Shown here: positions 1 through 10,260 of the stretch, one piece after another
How the letters are laid out: every line of letters begins with the position of its first letter
Numbering within the stretch: position 1 is the stretch's first letter
Assembly (NCBI GenBank): GCA_964035015.1
Contig: OZ035998.1
Location: forward strand, 15,267,057 to 15,331,056
Direction of reading: 5' to 3'
From: Corallium rubrum
Taxonomy: Eukaryota; Cnidaria; Anthozoa; Scleralcyonacea; Coralliidae
Length of the DNA stretch: 64,000 nt
Notes under the pieces: generated by a model
What the model saw: only the letters and a program-made list of their open reading frames with translations
Databases searched by the model: none
What the model was told of the DNA's origin: nothing
Translations under genes and position numbers: made by a program

Positions 1-11
1 GGCAAGAAAAT

Positions 12-180
12 AATATATAGAGGATATTACACGGTGGTGCGAAGATATGGATTTTATCTTCGAGTGGTGAAAACAATATTTTACGAATGAGCGTAGCGAA
101 TGAGCAAAATATCGTTTTTACCACGAGAAGATAAAATTCGTATCTTCAAGCCAGCGTGTAATTTTCTTTTTATTATATAG
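12..180. repeat. Foldback (hairpin) element, family FB1
   Basis: The whole element is an imperfect palindrome. The arms pair ATTACACGGTGGTGCGAAG with the CCAGCGTGTAAT side, and the inner stem includes AAGATATGGATTTTATCTTC against its complement. The tip reads GCGTAGC at 91-97, a GC-GNA-GC minihairpin. Copies sit at the start of all three tandem units. There is no ORF. It is probably a MITE-like or foldback transposon; the superfamily is unknown. Confidence 0.7.
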
Positions 181-526
181 ATTCAATGCAAAAAGAGGTA
201 AAATTCTTAATGACGTCATCGATATCTTCACTAGTGAGGATACGGAAAATAGATACGGAATAGGTAGACTTGGAAAATTGATCGGTTCTGACATCCGAAA
301 ATAAGTAGTTGTCAATTTCATTGTCGATTTTCACCTATAGATTTCACTCCTCAATTGCTTGACTCAATTGCTTATTTACTTTTCTACATTTTGGTATATA
401 ACATTTCTACGTTTTTGGTATAAATTTTTCTACGTTTTGGTATATAACGTTTCAAAAATAGTCTCAGACTTCGAGTGTTTGTTTGAAGCGCACGCCATTT
501 TAAACAAGACGCCTGCTGAGGCGTTC

Positions 527-1247
527 CAGTAGTGGATACAGGATTTTCGCAAGGGGGGTGACTATAAGGTACTCAGTTGTTTCTTTCACAATATTTAACA
601 AGGGCGGGGGGGGGGGGGGTAGGGGGACAGGCAATACTTACTACGTGGTGGCAGGGGAGCGTCGAAGGTGCGACCAACGTCCAGGGGGGTCTGGGGGCAT
701 GCTTCCCCAGAAAATTTTGAATTTTAGAGTCTCTGAAATACCATTTCCTGCATTTTGAGGGGATTTGAAAGAGTTTTGAAGGACATAAATTACCAAACAA
801 AATACCCAAATATATGAATACACCATACCATTACAAGACTTACATCATGTAGGAGGACATGTCGTTACTGTCGTGGACTCATGGGGATATGTTTTATAAG
901 TTTATGTTCCAAAATTACTATGTTTATTCAGATTTCAGATTGAGATTGTATACAATACATCTATATAATCGTGATTCTTACTGTTTTAAAATTGGGATTT
1001 TAAATTTATAAGATATTAGCGTATCGTGATGTCCAATCTTATTTTAAAGGAGAGGCCATAGCTACGGCCTGTATCAATAAGCATTGTTATACAATATAAT
1101 TTATGCACGTTTTACACACGAGTGACTGTTGCATGATTTGTATAAACAACTGCTCGTGTGTCCCAGCCAATACAGGATTATACAGCGATAGGGAAGGGGG
1201 GTGACTAGTCACCCAGTCACACCTCCCCTCCCCTGTATCTGCCCCTG
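527..1247. mobile_element. Unit-A-specific 721-bp insertion with short TIRs
   Basis: Units B and C read straight through here. In A the site is split by 721 bp flanked by the 5-bp direct repeat CGTTC (522-526 and 1248-1252). The ends are related inverted repeats: CAGTAGTGGATACAGG on the left and CAGGGGCAGATACAGG on the reverse complement of the right. Inside is a G-run at 603-620 and no convincing coding sequence, so it is a non-autonomous DNA transposon. The CAG ends recall hAT-type termini, but hAT makes 8-bp duplications, so the superfamily stays open. Confidence 0.8.
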
Positions 1248-1252
1248 CGTTC

Positions 1253-2529
1253 ACTCAGGCTACTGTACTGATTCTGCAATTGGCGTAGCCTTCGAACATC
1301 CAGAAAACCTGCGCGCGGAACAGCATATTAAGTGTTTCAGTTAAAAAGCACAAAACTCTCAGAATCGATCATTAAGCAATGTAGCTATGTAGAACCGCTC
1401 TAAACCTGTGCGATTGTACAGCTACAGGTAACTCTGATTGTTAATTTGCGAGTGTTAAACTTACGACGGTACAGTACGCACTCTAGCCAGATCACACAAA
1501 TCGAACCATTCGAACGAGGGCTTTCTCTATAAATGGTCTTATATGAAGTACTTTGTTCCAAGAAACGATTGCTTGGTAGTATTAAAATTTAAAAAACAAG
1601 CCCGTTTAGCGTTAGCCCGAATATAATTAAACGATCTTAAAGATGAAACATACACTGCTTAATTCAGCATCGCTGATTCAAGCGATGGTTCTGATATAGA
1701 ATTGTAAATCGTACCAGCAGAAGATATTTAAACATGTTTTGAAACACATTTCCAAATGCAATACGACACCTACACACGTGATGTCGACGACTAGACATAT
1801 CTAAACATATTTTTTTTTCATTATTTGGTGCTTATTACTTGCGTTTCATAGTTGTTGAACCAAGCCGCAAGCCGTTACTACTAAAATAGGTGAATACTTA
1901 CGGTAACGTGGGACAATTCAATTTTATGGTAGAACTGTAGTTTAAAACATGATTAAACAATTTCTCAATGTTAGACATACTTAAATTACTTGAGGCATTG
2001 TAGCCAAATAAATTTCGAAGAGAAATATATAAATATTAGGGAAAAAAGGTGAGTCCTCATTGTTTTGACAAGCGCGGTCTAGGACTTCAAGTAGTGTAAC
2101 TAAAATGTTTTTTGGCTTGCATGCACGCCGTGTCAAACAAGGGTTGTTTTTTGGAAAAAATATTTCGAAAATAGTGGCAGTCAGGTAAAATTAATTATTA
2201 CATGGAGAAGAGTATTTTACTGGCAACTAAAACACTCGTAGAATCCCTATTTCACTACATCCGGGAACCGAGTGGCGTATTTCTCATATGTAACGCTCGA
2301 GAGTGACGTATCGACAAAATTTACGCCTTTTCCCGTAAGTTTCGAATCAAGTAAATTTGAGCCAGTAACTTCTCTTTAATTCAGTTTTTCACGTAAAATG
2401 ATGTGTTCGAATAAGCTGTTGTATTTTTCATTTGTATTTTCTAAAAGTTTTAGGTCAAGCGGTTGTAGTTTTTGCATTAAACCCAGCTTATGAACATCAC
2501 TTCCACGTATAATTTTATTTCATTGTGCA
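1253..2529. other. Intergenic sequence, no gene seen
   Basis: AT-rich sequence conserved in all three units (B 18260-19530, C 49500-50769). Only short ORFs that are not conserved between copies are present, and no RNA gene or repeat array was recognised. Confidence 0.6.
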
Positions 2530-2709
2530 TATATAATAAATAGAACATTACACGGTTGCTCAAAGGTTTGGATTTAATGTTCTTGTGGCAAGAGCAATAT
2601 CTCACTCAGTCACTCGTTCGCTGTGCTCACTCGTGAGATATTGTCCTTGCCTCTCGAACGTAAAATCCATATCTTCTCGCCACCGTGTAATATCTCCTTT
2701 TTATGTCTA
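2530..2709. repeat. Foldback element, family FB2
   Basis: A hairpin with outer arms ATTACACGGTTG and CCACCGTGTAAT and inner arms around AATATCTCACTCAGTCACTC and GTGAGATATT. Its tip reads TTCGCTGTGCTCA. The outer end matches the terminus of FB1, so the two families are probably related. Equivalent copies lie in units B and C. Confidence 0.65.
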
Positions 2710-2942
2710 TCAACTGATTTAACTGCTTAACATACTAATCTCATCTATCTCGTGTATAAACTGTTTTAAGGAATCAAACAAAGCTCGTTTTCTTAAGGTC
2801 GTCTGCATATTTTTATGCAGTGACCTAAAACTGAACAGTCCGAACAATCGTTCAAAAGCTATATTCTATTTTTATATAATCGATTGCGTGTAGCTGCTCG
2901 ACTCAAAAGGACAACTTTGCATAACTTTGCGCGCGTGATTTC

Positions 2943-3803
2943 CTATTGTGCTAATTGAATAGGTATACAGCTCCAGTCATTTTTGTTCCAGTGAGTACTG
3001 AATTGGGCGTGAGACATCAGTTTCGGCTCCATCTCAGTTGATGCCACAACTCTACGAACGGTTTTTGGGTGCACGTCAAACTGCAAGTGATGGAATAATT
3101 TTAAAATTAAATGTGGAGCACGGTCCGTAAAAATCGCTTGAAAGTTTGCTTCGTAGTTGTTCCACACTGAATTTTTTTATTGACTCAGCGCGAGCTGTCT
3201 ATCGTGTTTTGGAAAGATTCGTAGATTCAATGGATTATCTAATTCCAGGACTCGAATTGACTCTTGCAGGGACGTTATGCGTTTCGTACTACTGGTATAA
3301 AATACAAAAAGTGCTTCTAAAACGTTAAAAAGCTCTGTGATGATAGGATTTGCCTTACAACTGTGCTCTATGACTGTGTTGGAACGATGGCCAATTAAGC
3401 ATGGTATATCCGGAACATTTCTTCCAAGCTTATCTTGAAGTTTTCTTAATTTGCACTCCATTAAATCTTCCTGACATTGATGCTGTGTAATCGTAGCTTT
3501 TGAAACATAGTTCGTTTAGATCCAATCCATGCTTTGTCAAGGATTCGATAATTTTGCTCCAGTGATCAGTGACATCAAACGCCATTTTCTAATTTTTTCG
3601 ATACTTTGCCGATATTTTTGTCCGCTGATTATAATTTTCCAGAGATTTTGTCGGAGTTACTTCTCCCACAAGATCTCGACCCACCGATCTGTCCCAACCT
3701 CAATTTGTCGACCGACTAGTTGACTGACTTGTGCCGAAAAAGCCAACATTGGGGGTGGGGGTGGTGCGGCACTCCCCTGCACCCCCTCCCCTAGCTACGC
3801 CCC
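2943..3803 (-). pseudogene. hAT-type transposase relic (ZMYM1/DUF4371-like)
   Basis: On the minus strand, fragments in shifting frames read in order: MAFDVTDHWSKIIESLTKHG, then LCFKSYDYTASMSGRFNGVQ (the hAT D-GA-MSG block), then a segment with CLIGHRSNTVIEHSCK where active families have a C-AH-LNLV block, then LEALFVFYTSSTKR, then WNNYEANFQAIF. This order is that of the hAT RNase-H-like region found in ZMYM1-type transposases. Frameshifts and stops separate the pieces, so it is dead. A likely terminal end with the hAT look (CAGGGGCGTAGCTAGGGG on the minus strand) lies at about 3785-3803. The opposite end was not found. The same relic is in units B and C. Confidence 0.7.
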
Positions 3804-4239
3804 TGTTTCGTCGTACTACATCATCAGAACTAAGAAAGCATGCTATTACTTTAAACCTTTAAAATTCTGTTTTTAGAAGTAACTTTTTCATTTTCTATTT
3901 ACAACAGGATTAAATATCTCAATTCGCATGTTTGCATACATGCACCTATTCTTGTAAATTTTAAATAATTTTAGATCTATCAGGGGACCACTTCTATAAA
4001 AGCCTGTTGGTTTTAAGAGGTTTTCAGTCCTGTCACATATTTACAAGCTCTCATTTTTTTGTAAATTATTTTTCTACTTTATTATTTGGCGAATAAAATT
4101 ATAAATAATAAATGATTAATATATGAACCTCAGGGTATTCTATAGAAACAATTATATATTTCGTATTGACTGGGACAGTTGCTATCGTAACAAGTAATAA
4201 CAAGAAAAGATCGCTATTTACCTATATTGGCAAATATCA
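3804..4239. other. Intergenic sequence, no gene seen
   Basis: AT-rich, without conserved ORFs. Units B and C carry about 200 bp more at this place (B around 20830-21050). Confidence 0.5.
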
Positions 4240-4440
4240 TACTAGCTAGTTTACACTACTGTAAGGGGCTCTTTTATTGAATGTTTGCTTATGTATAAAC
4301 AAGCCCAAGAACGTACATGCAGACGTCAGTTTATGATTACGAACTTTTCAGCCACCGCACAGTTTATTAGTTTTATTGTAAGCAGCTGAAACCCATGTTA
4401 TACGTTTCGAAACGTCACATAAATAAAATGGAACACACCA
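4240..4440 (+). repeat. Possible retroelement 3' tail with degenerate hammerhead-like end
   Basis: The segment ends in CTGAAACCCATG, TTTCGAAACGTC and then AATAAA-rich sequence, which resembles the PLE 3' ends elsewhere in the window (CTGAAGA, a stem, GAAACGTC, AATAAA). The core here departs from the hammerhead consensus (CTGAAAC). Units B and C carry the same sequence. Affiliation is uncertain. Confidence 0.3.
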
Positions 4441-4792
4441 AACTATAAAGACCTTTGTAACAATACGTGCATGGTTTAATAAAACAACATTGTAGCTATA
4501 TCAACTACATTTGTTGTTAAGAAGGAACATATATATCTACAGATCGAGCAACAGCAGGTGATCAGAAAGATATCTACCTGCTGAACTGGCACTTTACCCT
4601 TACGGCTAGTCTTTGTTTCATCTAATCGTCACTGATACTAGTCGTTTCTGGCTTAACTAGGATTTTGCTATATATTACATGTGATAAATGACAAATAACA
4701 TTGAAGATAAGTTTGTGGAAACATCACGTTTAATATTTATTTGCTAAACTTTGCTAATATATACACATATATTACATTTATATTACTTGCAG

Positions 4793-5021
4793 ATTCTCTA
4801 TATAGACAATAACATTTTTGAATTTCAATTGTCGATTATTTAAAAAAAAATAATGATATGACTCTAAGCCTAGTGCAGCAAGTCCCTAATCTGAATATTT
4901 GTCTGAGTCATGCTGTTCCATTTGTTCGCATAAACAAAAAAACCCTGCTACCTGCATTGGCTGGTCCATCGTCAGAAGCTGCACGCTATTTAAAAGGTGA
5001 AAAGCAACGGATGATTTTTAG
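4793..5021 (+). pseudogene. Orphan exon X, unit A copy (frameshifted)
   Basis: Homologous to the open exon at 23194-23423 and 53256-53485, with the same splice acceptor (TTACTTGCAG) and donor (AGGTACGT). Relative to B and C one A is missing (CAATTG for CAAATTG), which shifts the frame and brings a stop soon after. The distal part still reads MTLSLVQQVPNLNICLSHAV. It lies upstream of the receptor's signal-peptide exon, so it cannot be an internal exon of that transcript. Confidence 0.6.
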
Positions 5022-5801
5022 GTACGTACCCAATTTCTAAAAAACATATACCTCCTAATTTGTATCCAAATTTCTATATTATCATGTATTCTCAATATAA
5101 GAAATTTTGAAATATTTTTGACATTTTCTTATAGAACTGTGCGTTCCATTGCAAAACTAGATTAAGATTTGTATTTAAGTCTATTGTAAGATACATCACA
5201 TGGATGCACGCCCAGTAAAATCTTATCCCGTACGTACACAACCTTTTCAGCCGGGCATGAGTTCAGCTAGAACACAGCTATATAAGTTCAAAAATATAAA
5301 TAATTGTAGAATTTAGTTAGTAAATAACTTAATATCACGACGTTTAAACATTGCTTGGTACAACTATAATCAACATCTTGAGCAAAATTAGTCAGTGCTG
5401 TGAGATTCTTTTTTACTTTGTAATATTATCTTATATAGCAAGTACAACTGCATGTTAAGATACTCAAATACAACATCTTTATTTAAATTTAACGTTGTTT
5501 AGATTAACTCATTCTTAGTGTTGAGTTTTTTCAGTGACGAGCAAAATTGTCTGGCGCTATCCAGGCCATCATATAACTTAAAATGTAAAATCCCTTTATG
5601 TCGCTTTTAATTTTACTAGATATAGATAAAAAAAGTTAGAGAGTTAAAAACTGGGTGTATTTTAAGAATAGTTAATAAAGTTGCAATTTGCATGAAAAAG
5701 GTGCTTGGTAAATAATTAACGGCCATTTAATTTACTTTTCTAGTGTAGGCGTCTACATCAAGAAGTTGCTGCATGTGAAGAGTTCAGTATTCAGTTTATT
5801 A
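5022..5801. other. Sequence between exon X and receptor exon 1
   Basis: AT-rich non-coding DNA conserved in all units. It ends in the TATA-containing segment before exon 1. No ORF or RNA gene is supported. Confidence 0.5.
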
Positions 5802-5809
5802 TATATAAG
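5802..5809 (+). promoter_or_regulatory. Candidate TATA box of receptor copy A
   Basis: TATATAAG lies 92 bp before the exon 1 ATG in all three units. About 25 bp downstream is TCAGT, an initiator-like match. Position and conservation support a core promoter, but the spacing is a little short and this DNA is AT-rich. Confidence 0.4.
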
Positions 5810-5893
5810 TTAATGCAGATTTGGTCAGTGAATTACTAAAGGCAGCAGAAGTTGAAAGGATATCACATATTAATATTGAAACGATTCTACACT

Positions 5894-6262
5894 ATGGCTT
5901 CTGGTTTCTTAATTTTAATTCTCCAAATTATATTGCTTTATTTCCAAAGAAGTTGCAGTGGATTACCAACGGAGTTAAAACATAATATCATTGTTCTTAA
6001 CTGGTGCAGCAACAGACAAACGTCCTATAAACAAGATTATGGGTTCAATTTGAAATTCATCAAGCTGAGGAAAGACTCGTTGACTTTCTACAATACTACT
6101 GTTGCACTTCAGAATTTTATCGAAAAACATGGCGTTTCCTTGTTTATTATTTGTCAGAATCCTCGCACCAGTAGTTTCAATATCATTGACATTTTTGCCG
6201 GCCATCTAAGGATTCCAGTAGTGAAGAGATTTTATGATGGACGTCCGAGCCTTTTAGCTAAG
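5894..6262 (+). CDS. Receptor copy A exon 1: signal peptide and start of amino-terminal domain
   Basis: The start is the ATG that opens a hydrophobic signal peptide (MASGFLILILQIILLYFQRS). The amino-terminal domain follows, with the first strand NIIVLNWC. The exon ends in phase 0 at AAG before GTAATAG. It has one codon more than B and C (an extra Ser) and about eight substitutions, which makes A the older branch of the left half. Confidence 0.75.
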
Positions 6263-6684
6263 GTAATAGTAGTTGTATACTAGTTTAAAACTTCAATTGA
6301 CTAATAACTGCTATTGGCCTAAATGTCGTTTTCTTATATTTTGGTTAAGTGTTGCAAAACCTAGAATGTTAATGCAAAGTTTTTTTAAGAAATTAATTCT
6401 TTGAAAGTTTACATGCCGATAATAGTATATTCAAGACACGCAGGGCCGTAGCGAAGGGGGTTAAGCAGGGGATGGGGGGTGTGAGCATTAATTTTGCCGA
6501 TAAATGGGCGTGGTCATTGGGTGTGGTCATTCAAAAGTAATAAACCCACAATGTCATAGAATTAAAATTGTCTTATTTTAAAACGACCAAACTACCATAA
6601 ACTCCGACTGTCTTACAGGAAAGATGGAACTATAGTTATATTGGCTTCAAGGGAGTCAATGAAGATCGTGCATGGGGCTCCCCT

Positions 6685-6762
6685 ACTACTCTGACTACTC
6701 TTTCTATAGTTTTGACCTCGTTTAAGTTTCAATCAGTTCTTCAAAAAATACGGTCTAACATA
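6685..6762 (+). pseudogene. Receptor copy A exon 2 homologue without acceptor
   Basis: It reads LTTLSIVLTSFKFQSVLQK in phase 0 and keeps the ATA/GTAATA donor. The AATAG acceptor seen at 25121 and 55183 is missing. A more upstream acceptor (TCTTACAG, ending 6618) would give a 48-codon exon that is open in A only and adds ERWNYSYIGFKG-like residues; whether it is used cannot be told. Confidence 0.6.
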
Positions 6763-7729
6763 GTAATATAATTACTGCTGAACCATGGAATGTTAATTGT
6801 TAAGGTCTAACGTTTAGAGCGAAGGGCCTTCACTCGAAGCGTTAGACATCTACGACTACATTTCATTATCGACGAAAGAGAACGAGACCCTGTCTACGAG
6901 AAGAAAGCGACACCCTGGATAACTAAGCAAGTAGCAACTATAATCTTTAAGGTAGTCAAAAGTGTATTTATAACTATAGTTCCTCACACCTCAGGTCCTC
7001 TGCTGTATATCTCGTGATTACGGTGCTTTCGAATGGTAATTTGAAGTCTTGCCGAAAAAAGATTTGCCGACAAAAGTTTCATTTACCGTGGTGTTTTCAC
7101 AAAACTTATCTTGAATCGGAAAAAAAATGTTTTTAATATATTTTAAGTATTGAGTTAACCCAGAATGACATTTGGAAAATAGAGGGAAAAGTGGTAGATT
7201 CGCCAAAAATATATATGCTTTAAAAAAATAAAAGATTGCGTGACAATTGAAATCTATAGCGTAGACCACGTGATTAATTGTACAACCAAGAACAAAACAG
7301 TCGTGTAAAATCAAGGCATTTTACAGTTTTATATAATGAATAAATTAAATAAATCCAACAAACAAAGAACTTTTAGTGGTTCTTCATTAGTTACCGTTAG
7401 TCCGTTATCACACACGTATCTCATTTTATCTCGCTGTATATCTTTGACGGATATGTATAGCTCAAATGCTGATGTTTCATCATGGCGGATTTTCATGCAG
7501 GAGTGGCATTTCGATCGAGTTGTTCAAAGTGAAGTGTTTTAATTTTTATAGAGAAATTACAGTGTCTGACATTCACCTACAGTACCAGGGCTGCATAGTA
7601 AAAGAGCCTTCTCAACATGCTCTAAAGCAAAAACATGGAATCAGGATTCATGTTGTATGAAGATATTGCATAGATGTAGGGTGCGGTTATATTTTACTAG
7701 TCACCTATTGCATATATTTGCAAGTGCAT

Positions 7730-8110
7730 CTGTACCTGGCCTACACATGTGAAGTTTGGCACCTCAGACAATAACTAAAATCAGTAAGGTTGAAAGACTG
7801 CAATGCAGGGCAACTAAATATATTTTAAGTTTTTGAACTGGCTGGATGATTTATCATACAATCTGTCAATTGATCATTTGAAAACAGTCAGTCTACTAAT
7901 ATACCATTATCATACTGGCATGTCTGAAAGATCTTATCTATTTTAATGTTATACAGGTCACTATAATATTCCTATTAATAGTTTTGTGCAACTCAATAAT
8001 TCAGTCAGAATCACTGGAAACAGTTCAGAACTAGACGTACTTACTTCACCTCAGTTAATCAGTTTAAAACTCAACTTTCTAATCACTACATTAATGCTGT
8101 AATTATTAAT
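7730..8110 (+). pseudogene. LINE reverse-transcriptase 3' fragment
   Basis: Fragmented frames read ISKVERLQCRATKYIL, then WLDDLSYNLSIDHLKTVSLL, then a region ending LTSPQLISLKLNFLITTLML. This is the C-terminal order of CR1/Jockey-type LINE polymerases (KVERIQRRATK, then a segment ending in FF-RT-WN). Stops occur between and within the pieces. The same relic is in units B and C, so it predates the duplications. Confidence 0.6.
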
Positions 8111-8282
8111 TAATGCTTATGACGTCGTCAATAACTTTTTTTTTTGAAATCAATGTTTAAAATGTTCTTCATTCCGAACTATAACATACTCTCTTCTAAA
8201 CCCTACTGCTACTGACCTTAATCACTTATATCTATTGTATTTGTTTACGTGATTATCCTGAATTGTGAAATGGTCTAGAATT

Positions 8283-8427
8283 CCAAACATTTCTTGCAAG
8301 CCTCATTAGAGTTATTCAGAAAAGCGTTAAATAGCACAAGCTCAGTAAGTGAGAATAATTTTCATCGTTTGTCCAACAATAGTTGCCATGGTCGTCTGCG
8401 GAGTAATTTCAGCAAGAATATGTACCG
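8283..8427 (+). pseudogene. Receptor copy A exon 3 remnant
   Basis: Only the last 145 bp of the 539-bp exon remain (KHFLQASLELFRKALNSTSS to KNMYR); the donor CG/GTAAGT is intact. Upstream sequence jumps directly into a small TIR element homologous to B 26665-26926, so the acceptor and about 395 coding bases are gone. Confidence 0.85.
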
Positions 8428-8644
8428 GTAAGTTACAGTAATATGTGAGTAGTAGTTTGGCTTAATTCGGTATACTGAGACGTTGCAAACATGTTTTTAA
8501 CCTTCTCAAGTAACCCGGAATTATCTTTTAGTACTTTACACTGGCTTCTTTCTTATTTAATTAAATTTTTGAGCAACAAAGTTCTGACAAGAAAACTGGT
8601 TGATCCTAATTTTTTTGAAAACGATTGTGAAGATGGATTCTCAA

Positions 8645-8671
8645 TATACATATATATATATATATATATAA
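8645..8671. repeat. (TA)n microsatellite
   Basis: A short TA run to the left of the hammerhead palindrome, at the site where units B and C have a longer TA run and a different insertion. Confidence 0.9.
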
Positions 8672-8774
8672 GAATGTCAGAGTCAAAATCATATAGATTA
8701 GAGTGCTCAATACCGAAGCAGAGCGGATATAACAATAATAAAAGACAAACTTGGTTACTTCATTCGAATTTTAT

Positions 8775-8829
8775 TTCACTACAGACTGTTTCGTATGGCA
8801 AGTAATACTTGCCACACTCATCAGGTGAA
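8775..8829 (-). ncRNA. Hammerhead ribozyme (type I), left arm
   Basis: Exact mirror of the right-arm motif: CTGATGA at 8824-8818, GAAA at 8792-8789, predicted cut between 8780 and 8779 on the minus strand. Transcription of the palindrome in either direction gives one sense and one antisense hammerhead in the same RNA, which could pair with each other and mask cleavage. Confidence 0.87.
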
Positions 8830-9021
8830 TACTGCGGTTGTTGTTACACGCGAGAAACTTAATATGTGTTGATCTATGACGTATTTACATGTTTGAATAA
8901 TTAATTATGAAAAGGGTATGTTGACAGCCGCATACCCTTTTCATAATTAATTATTCAAACATGTAAATACGTCATAGATCAACACATATTAAGTTTCTCG
9001 CGTGTAACAACAACCGCAGTA

Positions 9022-9076
9022 TTCACCTGATGAGTGTGGCAAGTATTACTTGCCATACGAAACAGTCTGTAGTGAA
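9022..9076 (+). ncRNA. Hammerhead ribozyme (type I), right arm
   Basis: The core CTGATGA is at 9027-9033. An 11-bp stem II (GTGTGGCAAGT with ACTTGCCATAC, one G-U pair) spans 9034-9058, then GAAA at 9059-9062. Stem III is ACA/TGT with a GTC loop (9062-9070), and the cleavage base A is at 9071 in a TGTA context. Stem I pairs TTCAC (9022-9026) with GTGAA (9072-9076), extendable past a bulge. All conserved core positions match the consensus; the short stem III is typical of PLE and retrozyme hammerheads. Predicted cut: between 9071 and 9072. Confidence 0.88.
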
Positions 9077-9118
9077 ATAAAATTCGAATGAAGTAACCAA
9101 GTTTGTCTTTTATTATTG

Positions 9119-9184
<66 letters not shown>
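9119..9184. repeat. (AT)n microsatellite
   Basis: About 33 uninterrupted AT units touching the right end of the hammerhead palindrome. Confidence 0.97.
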
Positions 9185-9187
<3 letters not shown>

Positions 9188-9282
9188 TGGTGGAAGTTGT
9201 CACTCAGGTGGATAAACGGTAATAAGGTTGTTCTCCGAGTGTAACGAAACCAAACTGGGAAGCATTTTAAAAATGCAGACCC

Positions 9283-10260
9283 CCGTTGTATTCGTGCTTT
9301 TCTTGACAAACGGTTTTCTCCTAATATTCTCTACTTTTCACTTCTGTTTACTGGATTGCACTCGCTACAGCTCCAAACACAAATTATGAAATTATGTTCT
9401 TCTGCCTTCCCAGATGTTTATTTTCGTTTTATTTTCAAATCAGGTAGACGTCTGTCGAGTGTCTTTTCTTACAAGGACCGAATCCCCCATGTTGATGAGA
9501 TCGCGTGTTGTTTATCAGTACACGTGTCAATGCTGCGGAGCGTTGCATGTATATATCGGCCAAACTCGCCGACATCTTCACACGCGAATCTCTGAACACA
9601 TGGGGGTTTCGCCTTTGACGGGGAAAAAACGGACCGTTTCGTCGTTCTCAGGAATTCTCTCACAAGCATGTCCACCGCACTAAACACAACATCTCACCAA
9701 GTGACTTTAGTATTTTACTTCCTCACGTTCGAATTCTAATCTTGAACTCCTTCTTCGCGAGAGCTTACTCACTTCAAAACCTCGACCTTCACTAAATGAA
9801 AATATTTCCTCTATACCACTTTCGTTGTTTTGATATATATTTTATTTCTGTCATCTTTATTATTTTTTCTTTGCCTTTTATTTTTTTTCACACCTCATCT
9901 TATTATGTTCATCTTTCATCACATTCTTCACACATTTCTGCTTTGTACTTGTCACCTGGTAAGCATTTCATTGGTCTATTATATAATTTTAAATTTTAAA
10001 TTGTTTAATCTCTTTTTGATCGTTTATATTTTAAATTTTTAAATTGTTTTAATCTCTTTTTTACCGGTTTTTTTCTTGTAATATGAAACTATATTAATGT
10101 TATATATAAGTATATTCAATGTAATCTTTAAGTCATTCTGAAGATGTTACTGGTTAAGTAACGAAACGTCAATAAATATATTTTGTTTTTAAGTGGTTTC
10201 CTTTCGTTATGGCATTGAATTTTAAAAGTTTGAGCTGGGCTCTTACTATATTCATTTTGC
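9283..10260 (+). pseudogene. Penelope-like element 3' fragment (GIY-YIG endonuclease end)
   Basis: It starts in the end of the reverse-transcriptase region (VVFVLFLTNGF-like) and runs through LCSSAFPDVYFRFIFKSGRR into the endonuclease: VVYQYTCQCCGAL, YIGQTRRHLHTRISEH. Frames shift several times and the GIY motif carries a small insertion. The 3' non-coding part ends with a hammerhead-like motif and a tail shared with the B and C PLE copies. The 5' end is truncated at about 9283; B has the same PLE family continuing further upstream. Confidence 0.8.
10138..10170 (+). ncRNA. Hammerhead-like motif at PLE 3' end
   Basis: CTGAAGA (10138-10144) fits the CUGANGA core. A GTTAC/GTAAC stem and GAAA (10163-10166) follow, then a minimal stem III ACGT before C10170. 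One extra T separates the core from stem II, so activity is uncertain; very short stem III forms usually work as dimers. The minus-strand PLE in B and C has GGAA in place of GAAA here. Confidence 0.45.

Larger units (their letters stand above)
8727..9124. repeat. Perfect 194-bp inverted repeat carrying two hammerhead ribozymes
   Basis: Arms 8727-8920 and 8931-9124 are exact reverse complements around the 10-nt spacer TTGACAGCCG. Each arm holds one full hammerhead motif reading toward its own outer end. The palindrome sits between TA microsatellites in intron 3 of copy A and is absent from B and C. Hammerheads are known from the pseudo-LTRs of Penelope-like elements and from retrozymes. A PLE fragment starts 160 bp to the right, so two opposed PLE terminal repeats are the likeliest origin. 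Confidence 0.9.

Noticed and set aside
558..826. ORFs across the G-run in the 721-bp insertion
   Set aside because: Depend on a poly-G stretch, overlap on both strands and lie in a non-autonomous element.
4380..4440. A further functional hammerhead
   Set aside because: The GAAACGTC end is there, but the core reads CTGAAAC instead of CUGANGA and no proper stem II follows; listed only as a degenerate tail.
5975..6205. Minus-strand ORF opposite receptor exon 1
   Set aside because: Shadow of the real exon; no motif and the exon reading is well supported.
8979..9309. Minus-strand ORFs over the AT microsatellite and palindrome
   Set aside because: Peptides are IYIYIY runs fused to ribozyme-arm sequence; not conserved in B or C.
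9356..9687. An intact endonuclease gene
   Set aside because: GIY-YIG motifs are visible but split over several frames, with the upstream RT truncated; it is a PLE relic.
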